Origin: an uncultured Alistipes sp.
GTDB lineage: Bacteria; Bacteroidota; Bacteroidia; Bacteroidales; UBA932
Assembly: GCA_900544175.1 (NCBI GenBank)
Contig: UQUN01000001.1
Coordinates: 62,001 to 126,000 of the forward strand
Direction: 5' to 3'
Length of the DNA: 64,000 nucleotides
The notes below the pieces were generated by a model, which worked only from the letters and a program-made list of their open reading frames with translations, searched no databases and was not told the DNA's origin. Below, one piece after another: positions 36,261 to 44,726 of the stretch. The position numbers were made by a program, and so were the translations under genes. Each line of letters starts with the position of its first letter. The stretch's first letter is position 1.

Positions 36261-37274
36261 CTATGCCGAGACTGCGCGTCGGGTGCAGACGTAGGAGCAG
36301 ACGGAACCTGCCGCGAAGATGATGCCTGTCGTGCTCATTATGTCGCCCAGGCCAACGAGAGGGGAGACTATGCCGCCGGCAGCGAAACCGAGGGCTCCGA
36401 GGAGGGCGGACGCGGCCACCATTCCTATACTGCCGCATCGCAGTGCCCGGCCCGGGGTCCTGAACCTTACTGAGGCCGCTGCCGCCACTACGATGGCAAC
36501 CGCATTGATCCCGAAACAGATACTGAACATCATCGGAGTGAATCCGAAGTGCTCCTGCATTATGAATGGCGCGGATGATATGTTGGCGAAGAGGACAGCC
36601 TGTGCGAAGGCGAACTGGAGGACGCACCAGACGTAGACCTTGTTCCGGAACAGGGAACCGGCGCTCCTGAATACATTTTTCCAGTTGCCTTTCACCCTTT
36701 GTGCGGCAGGCAGGGACTCTGAAAAATGGATGCTTCCCGCGAGCAATATTGTCCCTAATCCCATGAGAATCCAGAAAATGCCTTTCCATCCCCAGCTCCC
36801 GCTCACCATTCCTCCGATCATCGGGGCTGCTACAGGAGCGACGCCGTTGATGGCGCCGATGACTGCGAGCATCTTCGCAAGATCCTGTCCGCGGTATTTG
36901 TCCGCTGCTACCGACCGGGATATGACGATACTGCCGGCCCCGGCCACACCCTGAACCAGTCTCCAGGCTACGAACTGGAAGATGTCGCGCGCTAAGATAC
37001 ACCCGAGAGTGGACAGCAGGAACAGGGTCATGGCTATGACCAGCGGCGGACGGCGGCCATATCTGTCGCTGACCGGACCGAAGAGGAGCTGTCCTGCAGC
37101 CAGTCCTGTCATGCTGGCTGTCAAGCCTAACTGGACCATGGATGACGAGGTGGAGAAATAGCCGGTCATCTCCGGCAGGGTGGGCAGGTACATGTCGGTG
37201 ACCAGAGGACCGAAGGCGGTCAGGGTACCGAGGAATATCAGCAGGAATGCTTTTGAATTGTATCTTTCTTTCAT
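36261..37274 (-). CDS. MFS drug-resistance transporter (Bcr/CflA family)
   Basis: 337 aa from the ATG at 37274. The signature GPLVTDMYLPTLPEM at the N-terminus and the loop motif GPVSDRYGRRPPL are typical of Bcr/CflA efflux pumps, which export drugs or other small molecules with protons. It is shorter than the usual 390-400 aa and may have 11 rather than 12 membrane segments. It is divergent from an AraC-family gene that likely controls it. Confidence 0.88.
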   Translation of the reverse strand: MKERYNSKAFLLIFLGTLTAFGPLVTDMYLPTLPEMTGYFSTSSSMVQLGLTASMTGLAAGQLLFGPVSDRYGRRPPLVIAMTLFLLSTLGCILARDIFQFVAWRLVQGVAGAGSIVISRSVAADKYRGQDLAKMLAVIGAINGVAPVAAPMIGGMVSGSWGWKGIFWILMGLGTILLAGSIHFSESLPAAQRVKGNWKNVFRSAGSLFRNKVYVWCVLQFAFAQAVLFANISSAPFIMQEHFGFTPMMFSICFGINAVAIVVAAAASVRFRTPGRALRCGSIGMVAASALLGALGFAAGGIVSPLVGLGDIMSTTGIIFAAGSVCSYVCTRRAVSA

Positions 37275-37297
37275 ATTTTTTGCTGTTTTTGTGGCCG

Positions 37298-37305
37298 CAA
37301 AAGTA
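37298..37305 (-). promoter_or_regulatory. -7 box for the MFS gene
   Basis: Minus-strand TACTTTTG, 23 bp before the MFS ATG. It supports the start at 37274, since upstream ATGs lie beyond it. Confidence 0.55.
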
Positions 37306-37391
37306 TTGAATATGTTCGTAATCCTTGTGCGCTTTAAAGTCCGGTGCTGTGCAATTTGAGAATAAACTACGTGTTTCTCGTCAAAAAGCAT

Positions 37392-37399
37392 TAGTTTTG
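37392..37399 (+). promoter_or_regulatory. -7 box for the AraC-family gene
   Basis: TAGTTTTG, 19 bp before the ATG at 37419. Confidence 0.5.
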
Positions 37400-37418
37400 T
37401 GACCGAAACAGAATAACG

Positions 37419-38267
37419 ATGAATAAAGCCTTCTATTCAGATACACCTTGTATACAGTATGGAGAGACTGACATGTCTCAGCTTATGCGTAATCCGTGCC
37501 GTTTCGGCTGCGATGTCCAGATAGTCTGCACTGACGGGACGGCAGAGATATCCACAGGAATAGAGAATTATACCATGCGTCCCGGGACGGAACTGTTTCT
37601 GCTCGGGGGCAGTCTGGTGCAGGTGTGCGGCATGAACCGGGATTTCAGGGCAAGGATGCTGCTGTATCCCAAGGATGTGGTGTTCAAGGCACTGCTCCCT
37701 CTCGATGCGTCATTTCTCAATTATATTCATGAATATCCTTTCTTCGATCACCTGAGGCCCGGGGCCTCGGAAGATGAGTGGAGTCATATAATGCAGTGGA
37801 TGGATATGGCCCGTATGCTGTTCAGGGAGTCTCTGCCCAGTTTCCGCAAGCAGCTTGAGCAGAATTTCCTGCAGAGCATGCTCATGTACCTGTACAATCA
37901 GATTCCGCGCAAGGAGATAGCCGGGCCCAGGGAGAGCAGCCGCAAGCAGGTGCTGTGTCATCAGTTCGTGCGCCTTATCAGGGAAAACAGCGCCCATGAG
38001 CATCAGGTGCCGTTCTATGCCGACAGACTCTGCATATCTTCAAGGTATTTGGGAGATATCGTCGCCGAAAATTTCGGAGGATTGACTCCGAAACAGCTGA
38101 TCGACAAGCAGCTGATATCGGAGATAAAGGTCCAGCTGGACAATCCTCTGCTGTCCGTGAGCGAGATAGCCCAATACTTCAATTTCCCCGAGCATACTTC
38201 GATGAGCCGCTTCTTCAAGCGCAATACCGGAATGTCGCCCAAGGAGTACCGGGCTTCACGCAAATAG
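37419..38267 (+). CDS. AraC-family transcriptional regulator
   Basis: 282 aa. The N-terminal part is a cupin-like sensor region; the C-terminal 90 residues hold two helix-turn-helix units (DRLCISSRYLGDIVAENFGG and VSEIAQYFNFPEHTSMSRFF) and end in GMSPKEYRASRK. It is divergent from the MFS pump with a shared 144-bp intergenic region, so control of the pump is likely. It ends 2 bp before miaA. Confidence 0.9.
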   Translation: MNKAFYSDTPCIQYGETDMSQLMRNPCRFGCDVQIVCTDGTAEISTGIENYTMRPGTELFLLGGSLVQVCGMNRDFRARMLLYPKDVVFKALLPLDASFLNYIHEYPFFDHLRPGASEDEWSHIMQWMDMARMLFRESLPSFRKQLEQNFLQSMLMYLYNQIPRKEIAGPRESSRKQVLCHQFVRLIRENSAHEHQVPFYADRLCISSRYLGDIVAENFGGLTPKQLIDKQLISEIKVQLDNPLLSVSEIAQYFNFPEHTSMSRFFKRNTGMSPKEYRASRK

Positions 38268-38269
38268 AT

Positions 38270-39202
38270 ATGAGTGTAATGAGTGATCTGGACAAATACC
38301 GGCTGACTGTGGTTTTAGGGCCGACGGCCTCGGGCAAGACCCGCTATGCGGTGCGGCTGGCAGGGGAGGCAGGAGCTGAGATCATCTCGGCGGACTCCCG
38401 TCAGATATACCGCGGAATGGACATCGGTACGGGTAAGGACCTGGACGAGTACGTGTACGAGGGCCGGCCTGTGCCGTATCACCTGATAGACATCGTGGAT
38501 GCCGGAGTCCGGTACGATATCTTCCGCTATCAGAGGGATTTCGCGGCAGCTTACAACGATATCGTCTCGCGGGGCCGGCCGGTGATTCTCTGCGGAGGAT
38601 CCGGACTGTACATCGAGTCGGTGACTCGGAACTATGCGATACCGGAGGTGCCTTCCAATCCGGCTCTCCGCGCAGAGCTGGAACAGTATTCGGACGAATA
38701 TCTGATAGATATGCTCAAGTCGCTGACCGTCCCGCACAATACCACCGATTACGACACCCGCAAACGGCTCATCCGGGCCATCGAGATAGCGGTGTACCAG
38801 AAGGAGCATCCGGAGGATGCGGGGGTATTCGGGAAGAACAATGCCGGCGGTGAGAACTCAGGCTCTCTGGCCAGTTTTGCGCCGGATGAAGTGCATTACA
38901 TCGGACTGTCCGTCTCGCGGGAGGAACGCAATGCCCGTATCGACCGCCGTCTGGACGCCCGCCTGCAGGAGGGCATGGTCGAGGAGGTCCGGCACCTGCT
39001 GGACAGCGGCCTTTCGCCTGACGACCTTATCTACTACGGTCTGGAGTACAAGTTCGTGACCCTGTACCTTACCGGTCAGATGAGCTATGACGAGATGCGC
39101 AGCCGCCTTGCCATCGCCATCCACCAGTTCGCGAAAAGGCAGATGACCTGGTTCCGGGGCATGGAGCGGCGCGGCATCCATATCGACTGGGTAGAGGTTT
39201 AG
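38270..39202 (+). CDS. miaA: tRNA dimethylallyltransferase
   Basis: 310 aa. P-loop VLGPTASGKTRYAV, ISADSRQIYRGMDIGTGK, and HLIDIVDAGVRYDIFRY match the family, and the C-terminal RQMTWFRG motif is present. It adds the dimethylallyl group to A37 of tRNAs reading UNN codons. Its end overlaps the convergent prolyl-tRNA deacylase gene by 4 bp. Confidence 0.97.
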   Translation: MSVMSDLDKYRLTVVLGPTASGKTRYAVRLAGEAGAEIISADSRQIYRGMDIGTGKDLDEYVYEGRPVPYHLIDIVDAGVRYDIFRYQRDFAAAYNDIVSRGRPVILCGGSGLYIESVTRNYAIPEVPSNPALRAELEQYSDEYLIDMLKSLTVPHNTTDYDTRKRLIRAIEIAVYQKEHPEDAGVFGKNNAGGENSGSLASFAPDEVHYIGLSVSREERNARIDRRLDARLQEGMVEEVRHLLDSGLSPDDLIYYGLEYKFVTLYLTGQMSYDEMRSRLAIAIHQFAKRQMTWFRGMERRGIHIDWVEV

Positions 39203-39693
39203 AGTTCCTCCCACTCGCCGCCCCAAAGCTGGATGAAGCGGTACATGTCGTCGCGGGAGATTTCCAGCGAGGCGGTATTGTCGTTGGGGTGGAATGTCAC
39301 ACGCTCCGCCTGCCGCAGGTCCTTGTCCAGATAGAGCTTGACCTGATGGTCCGGGTCGTTGATCAGCCCGAAGAGGGAGACCGAGCCGGGAACTGTACCG
39401 AGGTACTTCTCCATCCTCTGCTCCGAGGCGAAGGACAGCTTGCCCTGATGCAGCTGATGCTCCAGCCCGTGGATGTCCATCTGCTTGTGGCACTCGAGTA
39501 TCACCAGATAGTGCCGGTTCCCCTTGTGGTTCCTGAAAAACAGGTTCTTGCAATGCGTCGAATCGAAGTCCTTCCAGTACTTCATCGCCTCCTCAATCGT
39601 CGGTAGCGGCGGATGCTCGTGGATTACATAGCTGATGTTCATTTCCTGAAGTTTGTCGAGTACTTTCTGCCGTCTTTCTGCTGCTGTCTCCAT
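39199..39693 (-). CDS. Prolyl-tRNA deacylase (ProX/YbaK-like)
   Basis: 164 aa from the ATG at 39693; the upstream ATG at 39729 lies before the -7 box and is excluded. It contains NISYVIHEHPPLPTIEEAMK, CKNLFFRNHKGNRHYL and PGSVSLFGLIND, as in stand-alone editing domains that clear mischarged Ala-tRNA(Pro). It is cytoplasmic and convergent with miaA, both being tRNA quality genes. Confidence 0.92.
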   Translation of the reverse strand: METAAERRQKVLDKLQEMNISYVIHEHPPLPTIEEAMKYWKDFDSTHCKNLFFRNHKGNRHYLVILECHKQMDIHGLEHQLHQGKLSFASEQRMEKYLGTVPGSVSLFGLINDPDHQVKLYLDKDLRQAERVTFHPNDNTASLEISRDDMYRFIQLWGGEWEEL

Positions 39694-39715
39694 ATCTGAT
39701 TCTTTTATCGGGCCG

Positions 39716-39723
39716 CAAATATA
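39716..39723 (-). promoter_or_regulatory. -7 box for the prolyl-tRNA deacylase gene
   Basis: Minus-strand TATATTTG, 22 bp before the ATG at 39693. Confidence 0.55.
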
Positions 39724-39746
39724 GTCCATTCTCTCCGGAACTTGTG

Positions 39747-39754
39747 TATTTTTG
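39747..39754 (+). promoter_or_regulatory. -7 box for glsA
   Basis: TATTTTTG, 18 bp before the glsA ATG. Confidence 0.5.
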
Positions 39755-39772
39755 CGGTTTTAAAGTCAGAAT

Positions 39773-40687
39773 ATGGATTATCAGAATGTGATAGACAAGA
39801 TACACGGCCAGTTGGGCGAGTTGTGGAAACAGGGCCGTGTGGCGGATTATATTCCGGTGCTGGCAGAGGTTGATCCGAGGCAGTTCGGGATTGCGGTGGC
39901 GGCTCTTGACGGCGGTGAATACAAATGCGGGGACGCACAGGTGTGTTTCTCCATACAGAGTATATCAAAGGTATTTACATTGGCGATGGTGGTGCAGCGG
40001 CTTGGAGACGATATCTGGAAGTCGGTAGGGCGCGAACCGTCCGGCAATCCTTTCAACTCATTGGTACAGCTGGAGTACGAGCAGGGTATGCCGCGCAATC
40101 CGTTCATCAATGCCGGTGCCATGGTGGTTACGGACCGTCTGATCTCGCTTTATCCCCATCCTAAGGATGCGTTGATTGAATTTGTCCGCGGAATATGCGG
40201 CAATGACGATATCTATTACGACAAGGAAATAGCCCGTTCTGAGTGGCTTAATGCCGACCGCAACATGGCGCTGGCTTATTTCATGAAGAGTTTCGGGAAT
40301 ATCGTCAATGACGTGGATACTCTTCTCGATGTCTACTGTCATCAGTGCGCCATATCGATGTCGTGCGTTGATCTGGCCAGGGCTTTTCTGTTCCTGAGCA
40401 ACCGTGGCGTGAATCCGTTTGACGGCACCAGGATACTGACTGTCAGTCAGGCCAAGCGTCTCGGTGCCCTGATGCTTACCTGTGGTTTCTACGACGAGTC
40501 AGGAGACTTCGCATTCCGCGTAGGACTTCCCGGCAAGAGCGGTGTCGGCGGCGGTATAGCGGCCTATATACCGGGCAATCTGGCAGTTGCCGTCTGGAGC
40601 CCCGGCCTTGACCGTCACGGCAATTCCCTGGCGGGTATGGCCGCTCTTGAGCGTTTCACCACCGATATCGGCAACTCTATCTTCTAA
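39773..40687 (+). CDS. glsA: Glutaminase
   Basis: 304 aa, standard length. It has the beta-lactamase-like Ser-x-x-Lys in FSIQSISKVFTLAMV, the block QLEYEQGMPRNPFINAGAM and the C-terminal GKSGVGGGIAAYIPG. It converts glutamine to glutamate and ammonia. It is a single gene, followed by the RAYT-2 cassette. Confidence 0.96.
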   Translation: MDYQNVIDKIHGQLGELWKQGRVADYIPVLAEVDPRQFGIAVAALDGGEYKCGDAQVCFSIQSISKVFTLAMVVQRLGDDIWKSVGREPSGNPFNSLVQLEYEQGMPRNPFINAGAMVVTDRLISLYPHPKDALIEFVRGICGNDDIYYDKEIARSEWLNADRNMALAYFMKSFGNIVNDVDTLLDVYCHQCAISMSCVDLARAFLFLSNRGVNPFDGTRILTVSQAKRLGALMLTCGFYDESGDFAFRVGLPGKSGVGGGIAAYIPGNLAVAVWSPGLDRHGNSLAGMAALERFTTDIGNSIF

Positions 40688-40704
40688 AACCGTGGTCGAT
40701 TTGA

Positions 40705-40866
40705 TTTCAGAAACACATGCTTGGTTGTGTAACTTTCTGGGTGTTAGAGTATAACTAATTTGCCAAAGTTCTTCTCGGCGGTTTTTTAAGGCTCTTGGAG
40801 AACATGGGTGTGGAGTTATGAGCCTGATTGTTAGGCGGTTGCGTCTGTGGTAGTGTGTTTGTGAAT
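40705..40866. repeat. Composite repeat element 5' of RAYT-2
   Basis: 162 bp. Outer arms TTTCAGAAACACA (40705-40717) and TGTGTTTGTGAAT (40854-40866) pair at 11 of 13 positions. An inner 36-nt hairpin at 40768-40803 starts GTTCTTCTCGG and ends GGAGAAC. Boxes GGTGTTAGAG (before) and TGATTGTTAGGC (after) flank the hairpin. Same spacing as the copy at 41878-42039. Confidence 0.78.
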
Positions 40867-40967
40867 TCAGATTATGCGTGCGGATGAAGTGATGGCATGA
40901 AATTGATGGGTTGAATAGGAGAATTGTGTATATTTGCCGGGAAGTCTTGTAAACAAGTGGGCGAGAG

Positions 40968-41816
40968 ATGAAGGGATATTGGCATGTATGTACTGATGGA
41001 CTGGAGAAAGGTCTGATCTTCAAGGATAAGGATGATTTTATTTTCGGGATGAACGGTGTCCCGGTATGTGCGTTGAGGCATGGTGTCTATGTCTTGGCCT
41101 TTTGTTTGATGGACAATCATGTTCACTTTATTCTGACGGGTGATGAATTCTCGTGCCGGAATTTTATTCTGTCGTACAAGCGGCGCTTGTTCTCTCTGGC
41201 TGACCTTGACGGTGTGGATGTGTGTATGAAGAAGATAGAGGATAAGGAATACCTGCTTAAGGCTATTGCATATGTCCTTCGTAATCCGTTGACTTCCAGA
41301 CAGAGGATATTGCCTTATCTTTACAGGTGGAGCTCAGGGGCTGTCTGTTTTGGCGGAGAATGCTCAAGTCGCGGCAGCGGGGAGCTTACAGTGGCTGATG
41401 TGGGTGTCAGAAGGATGCGTAGTGTACTCCGTTCCAATTTCATACTTCCCGAGCACTATAGGCTGACATCGGACGGTATGGTGATGCCTGAGAATTATGT
41501 CAGGGCTGATATTGTAGAGCGCCTGTTCGGTTCGCCAGTTCAGATGATGTATTATGTGCTTCGGAATGATGTGGTTGAGATGGAGCTGGCAGGTGGTGTG
41601 CTTAAAAAGGTGCATTACGATGATTCGGATCTTGTCAGTTCAGTTCTGAGTATCTGTAAAAAGCAGTTCCATGTAGCATCGTTGGAGAACCTCTGTATGG
41701 AGGATAAATGCCGTTTAGCCGGTATCCTGAGGAAGAGGTACGGGATAGGCGTCAAGCAGATAGCCAGGTTGACCGGCCTGAATCCGGAACTGGTCAGAAA
41801 GGTCCTGGGAGAGTGA
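40968..41816 (+). CDS. RAYT-2: REP-associated Y1/HUH transposase-like protein
   Basis: 282 aa. The Y1 domain opens with YWHVCTDGLEKGLIFKDKDD, has the HUH motif in CLMDNHVHFIL, and the catalytic Tyr in AIAYVLRNPL. The C-terminal end (DKCRLAGILRKRYGIGVKQI...) looks like a helix-turn-helix DNA-binding region. It is a paralogue of RAYT-3 at 50546-51415 and only distantly related to RAYT-1. It is flanked by two equal-length repeat elements in direct orientation, making a 1,335-bp cassette between glsA and oxyR. Confidence 0.88.
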   Translation: MKGYWHVCTDGLEKGLIFKDKDDFIFGMNGVPVCALRHGVYVLAFCLMDNHVHFILTGDEFSCRNFILSYKRRLFSLADLDGVDVCMKKIEDKEYLLKAIAYVLRNPLTSRQRILPYLYRWSSGAVCFGGECSSRGSGELTVADVGVRRMRSVLRSNFILPEHYRLTSDGMVMPENYVRADIVERLFGSPVQMMYYVLRNDVVEMELAGGVLKKVHYDDSDLVSSVLSICKKQFHVASLENLCMEDKCRLAGILRKRYGIGVKQIARLTGLNPELVRKVLGE

Positions 41817-41877
41817 CAGGCATGCCCGGAGTGGGATTCCCGTCAGAGACTGGCGACGTAATCAAAGTCGAATTTGA

Positions 41878-42039
41878 ATTTGCAAGCACATAGGAATTTA
41901 CGTAAATGGCAGTATGTCAAGAGGATAGTGTGTGTAACGAGTTCTTCTCGGAGATTTTTTGAGGCTTGAGAAGAACGGTCGGTATTGTGTAATGGATTGG
42001 TTCTTAGGCAGATGTGCTTAAATGGCTGTGTTTCTGAAT
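41878..42039. repeat. Composite repeat element 3' of RAYT-2
   Basis: 162 bp. Inner 36-nt hairpin at 41941-41976 with perfect 9-bp arms GTTCTTCTC and GAGAAGAAC, loop GGAGATTTTTTGAGGCTT. The outer right arm TGTGTTTCTGAAT is at 42027-42039; the left arm at 41878-41890 is weaker (9 of 13). The box GGTTCTTAGGC follows the hairpin. Distances from hairpin to arms equal those of the 5' copy. Confidence 0.8.
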
Positions 42040-42077
42040 ACAAGTTTGTTGTGGTCGAGGGGAGGAGGCTGTGTGGA

Positions 42078-43286
42078 TTAAAGTTTGATTGCAAACCGCT
42101 TGAGGCGTGAGTCGAGCATACTGTCCGGGACAATGTGCTTGATGCAGCCGGCGATGACGTTGAGCAGCCGCTCGCGGACGTAGTCCTCCCGGATGACGAG
42201 GGAGACTTCGCGGACGGGGATGCAGGTGGGGCAGTCCGGGACAATGGACTGGCCGGGTACATCGGGCAGGGATGCGGTCATGGAGGCTCCGGTCGTGGTG
42301 CTACCGGCCACAGAAGGGGCGGAGGCGGTGCTTGCGGCATCAGTCTGGCGGACGATAGGGCGGAGGTTCCTGCGCTGCTCCTCGGAGAGGAAGGCGGTGT
42401 GCATTTCCGGGATGACGGTGTAGCCTCCGTTGGTATCCACGATGCGCACGAGCGTGTCGATGCTGCCGGCCTGGTACTCGGTGTGTGTGCGCCGGCGGCT
42501 GTGGCAGAAATTGAAGACCTGGTTGCGGAGGCAGTGGCCTTCTTCCAGTATCCACAGTCGGTCGGAGGCCAGGCTGTCAGCCGGAACCTCGCTCATGGCG
42601 TACAGTTCGTCGGAAGGGGAGATATAGGCCGCGAATTTCTCATAGTACAGCGGTATCTCCAGCAGGCCTTTCTGCTCCAGCGGGGTTGCGAGGATAGCCA
42701 TGTCTATCTCCGCCGCCAGCAGTTTCTCGATAATGAAGCGTGTGCGCATCTCTGAGACTTTCAGGTGTACTGCGGGAAAATCGGAATGTATCCGTTTGAA
42801 AAGTCCCGGCAGGATGTAGGGGGCAATGGTCGGGATTATGCCTATGACCGCTTCTCCGCTTTCATCGCCTTTTTCGGCTGCGACCAGTTCCCTGAGCTGT
42901 GAGGCGTTGTGCAGGGTCACCCGGGCCTGGGCGATGATCTTCTCTCCGAGTGCAGTAGGCCGGACGGGATGTGCTCCACGGTCGAATATGCTCACGTCCA
43001 GGGCTGTCTCTATGCTGCGTATGCCGGCGCTCAGGGTCGGCTGGGTGACGCCGCAGGCCTCGGCGGCCCTGACGAAGTTGCGGTGGGTGTCCACGGCCAC
43101 GATGTAGCGCAGGGCGGTCAGGCTCAGATTGGCCTCAGCCGGTACAGGAGGAACTGTGGATTTGGCTGCTGAGCCGGTTGCCGGGCCGGATGTCCCGGAA
43201 GTCCGTCTTTGCATTGCGCTGGAATTCCTTGCTTCTGAGCGGAACTGTTCCTGGTCAGTTGCGGGTGATGTGCTATGTCTGTTCAT
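42078..43286 (-). CDS. oxyR: OxyR-type LysR regulator with extra low-complexity segments
   Basis: 402 aa against about 310 for typical OxyR. The LysR helix-turn-helix is at about residues 55-115 (NFVRAAEACGVTQPTLSAG). The redox Cys pair is present in EEGHCLRNQVFNFC, as in OxyR. Two additions are odd: an N-terminal extension of about 50 residues rich in Ser/Thr/Ala, and a Ser/Ala/Thr-rich insertion after RNLRPIVRQT that includes PDCPTC. It senses hydrogen peroxide and is divergent from a peroxiredoxin gene, its likely target. The long start at 43286 agrees with the promoter position. Confidence 0.92.
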   Translation of the reverse strand: MNRHSTSPATDQEQFRSEARNSSAMQRRTSGTSGPATGSAAKSTVPPVPAEANLSLTALRYIVAVDTHRNFVRAAEACGVTQPTLSAGIRSIETALDVSIFDRGAHPVRPTALGEKIIAQARVTLHNASQLRELVAAEKGDESGEAVIGIIPTIAPYILPGLFKRIHSDFPAVHLKVSEMRTRFIIEKLLAAEIDMAILATPLEQKGLLEIPLYYEKFAAYISPSDELYAMSEVPADSLASDRLWILEEGHCLRNQVFNFCHSRRRTHTEYQAGSIDTLVRIVDTNGGYTVIPEMHTAFLSEEQRRNLRPIVRQTDAASTASAPSVAGSTTTGASMTASLPDVPGQSIVPDCPTCIPVREVSLVIREDYVRERLLNVIAGCIKHIVPDSMLDSRLKRFAIKL

Positions 43287-43335
43287 TGCATCAAATTTTA
43301 TGTCGAGTACACTCCGGCTTCGATTTGTCTACAGG

Positions 43336-43343
43336 CAAATATA
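43336..43343 (-). promoter_or_regulatory. -7 box for oxyR
   Basis: Minus-strand TATATTTG, 49 bp before the oxyR ATG. Confidence 0.6.
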
Positions 43344-43352
43344 TAGAAAATT

Positions 43353-43377
43353 TCGATAATAATATAAAAATTATCGA
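43353..43377. promoter_or_regulatory. Candidate OxyR operator
   Basis: Perfect inverted repeat TCGATAAT (43353-43360) and ATTATCGA (43370-43377) with a 9-bp AT spacer. It lies between the two divergent promoters and touches the -33 box of the peroxiredoxin gene, the usual place for a LysR-type activator site. Confidence 0.65.
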
Positions 43378-43409
43378 TTTGATTTATAAAAACCGCCGCC
43401 GTATCTTTG
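43378..43409 (+). promoter_or_regulatory. Promoter of the peroxiredoxin-thioredoxin pair
   Basis: TTTG 43378-43381, 20-nt spacer, TATCTTTG 43402-43409; ATG at 43460. Confidence 0.75.
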
Positions 43410-43459
43410 CACCGTAAAACAAAAACAAACGGAATATTAATCATTAAAAATCAATAATT

Positions 43460-44197
43460 ATGGACAACAGCAACAACATCCAGACCCAGAACCAGCAGCA
43501 GTTTTATCCGATGCCCCGCATAGGCGACCAGGCCCCCGCTTTCGAGGCCGTAACCACTCAGGGCAAGATCCGTTTCCCCGAGGATTTCAAGGGCAAATGG
43601 AAGATTCTCTTCAGCCATCCCGCTGATTTCACTCCTGTCTGCACCTCCGAGTTCATGACCTTCGCCTCCCGCGCCGCCGAGTTCGAGGCTCTCAACACCC
43701 AGCTCATCGGCCTCTCCGTGGACGGTCTCTACAGCCACATCGCCTGGCTGCGCACCATTCAGGAGAAGATAGAGTACAAGGGCATGAAAAACGTCGAGGT
43801 ACGCTTCCCCCTCATCGAGGACATCACCATGGACATTGCCCGCAAGTACGGCATGATCCAGCCCGGCGAGAGCGCTACACAGGCCGTAAGAGCCGTATTC
43901 TTCATCGACCCGAAGAATGTCATCCGCACCATTATCTACTATCCCCTCTCGCTTGGCAGGAATTTTGATGAGCTCAAGAGAGTGCTTGTAGGCCTGCAGA
44001 CCGCAGATGAGTTCGGAGTGGCCCTGCCCGCCGACTGGCAGCCCGGAGACGAGGTGATCGTGCCTACGGCCGGTTCCTGCGGAGTGGCCAAGAGCCGTAT
44101 GGACGGAGAGGAAGGTGACATGAAGTGCTACGACTGGTTCTTCTGCACCCGCCAGCTCCCCAAGGACAGGATAGAGGATAAAATTTACAGGAAATAA
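43460..44197 (+). CDS. Peroxiredoxin (Prx6/archaeal-type)
   Basis: 245 aa. The peroxidatic Cys lies in FSHPADFTPVCTSEF. The C-terminal dimerisation part contains further Cys residues (GSCGVAKSR, DMKCYDWFFCTRQLP), as in thermophile-type 1-Cys/2-Cys Prx6 enzymes. It reduces peroxides in the cytoplasm. Divergent from oxyR across a palindromic operator, so likely peroxide-induced. Its stop codon overlaps the next ATG (TAATG). Confidence 0.93.
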   Translation: MDNSNNIQTQNQQQFYPMPRIGDQAPAFEAVTTQGKIRFPEDFKGKWKILFSHPADFTPVCTSEFMTFASRAAEFEALNTQLIGLSVDGLYSHIAWLRTIQEKIEYKGMKNVEVRFPLIEDITMDIARKYGMIQPGESATQAVRAVFFIDPKNVIRTIIYYPLSLGRNFDELKRVLVGLQTADEFGVALPADWQPGDEVIVPTAGSCGVAKSRMDGEEGDMKCYDWFFCTRQLPKDRIEDKIYRK

Positions 44198-44667
44198 TGA
44201 AACGCATAACAACACTACTATTAACAGCCGGAATCCTGCTTCTGTCCGCTGTCCCGAACGGGGCGGCCGGGCAGGAGAGGAAAGCCGGGAAAAACGACAG
44301 CGACATGGAAAAGGTACAGCATATAACGAAAGCGGAGTTTCTGCAGAAAGTATATAACTACGAGGCTAATCCCCAGACTTGGAAATACGAGGGCGAGGGT
44401 CCTGCCATTGTGGACTTCTTCGCGACCTGGTGCGGACCGTGCAAGGCTCTCGGTCCTGTCCTGGACGAACTTGCGGCCGAGTACGGAGACAAGCTGACGA
44501 TTTACAAGGTGGACGTGGACCAGGAACGCGAACTGGCCGGAGCCTTCGGTATCCGCTCGGTACCTACGCTGCTCTTCATCCCCGCCAACGGGGAGCCGTC
44601 GATGAGCCCCGGCGCGCCTTCCAAGGCCCAGCTCAAACAGATCATCGATGAGCATCTGCTGAAATGA
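44197..44667 (+). CDS. Exported thioredoxin
   Basis: 156 aa. An N-terminal signal peptide (about residues 1-25, ending near GAAGQ) precedes a full thioredoxin domain with FFATWCGPCKALGP and the cis-Pro in RSVPTLLFI. It would work in the periplasm. It overlaps the peroxiredoxin stop by one base, so the two are co-translated although they probably act on different sides of the membrane. Confidence 0.92.
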   Translation: MKRITTLLLTAGILLLSAVPNGAAGQERKAGKNDSDMEKVQHITKAEFLQKVYNYEANPQTWKYEGEGPAIVDFFATWCGPCKALGPVLDELAAEYGDKLTIYKVDVDQERELAGAFGIRSVPTLLFIPANGEPSMSPGAPSKAQLKQIIDEHLLK

Positions 44668-44726
44668 ACGAGGAATAGAAAACGTCTTATCCTGCGAATG
44701 TACGGGAGAGGCTGGAGCACGGTTCT

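Noticed and set aside
35899..37002. 367-codon frame containing the small membrane protein
   Set aside because: The upstream two thirds are antisense-like, out-of-frame reading of the MFS gene; the real protein starts at 36213.
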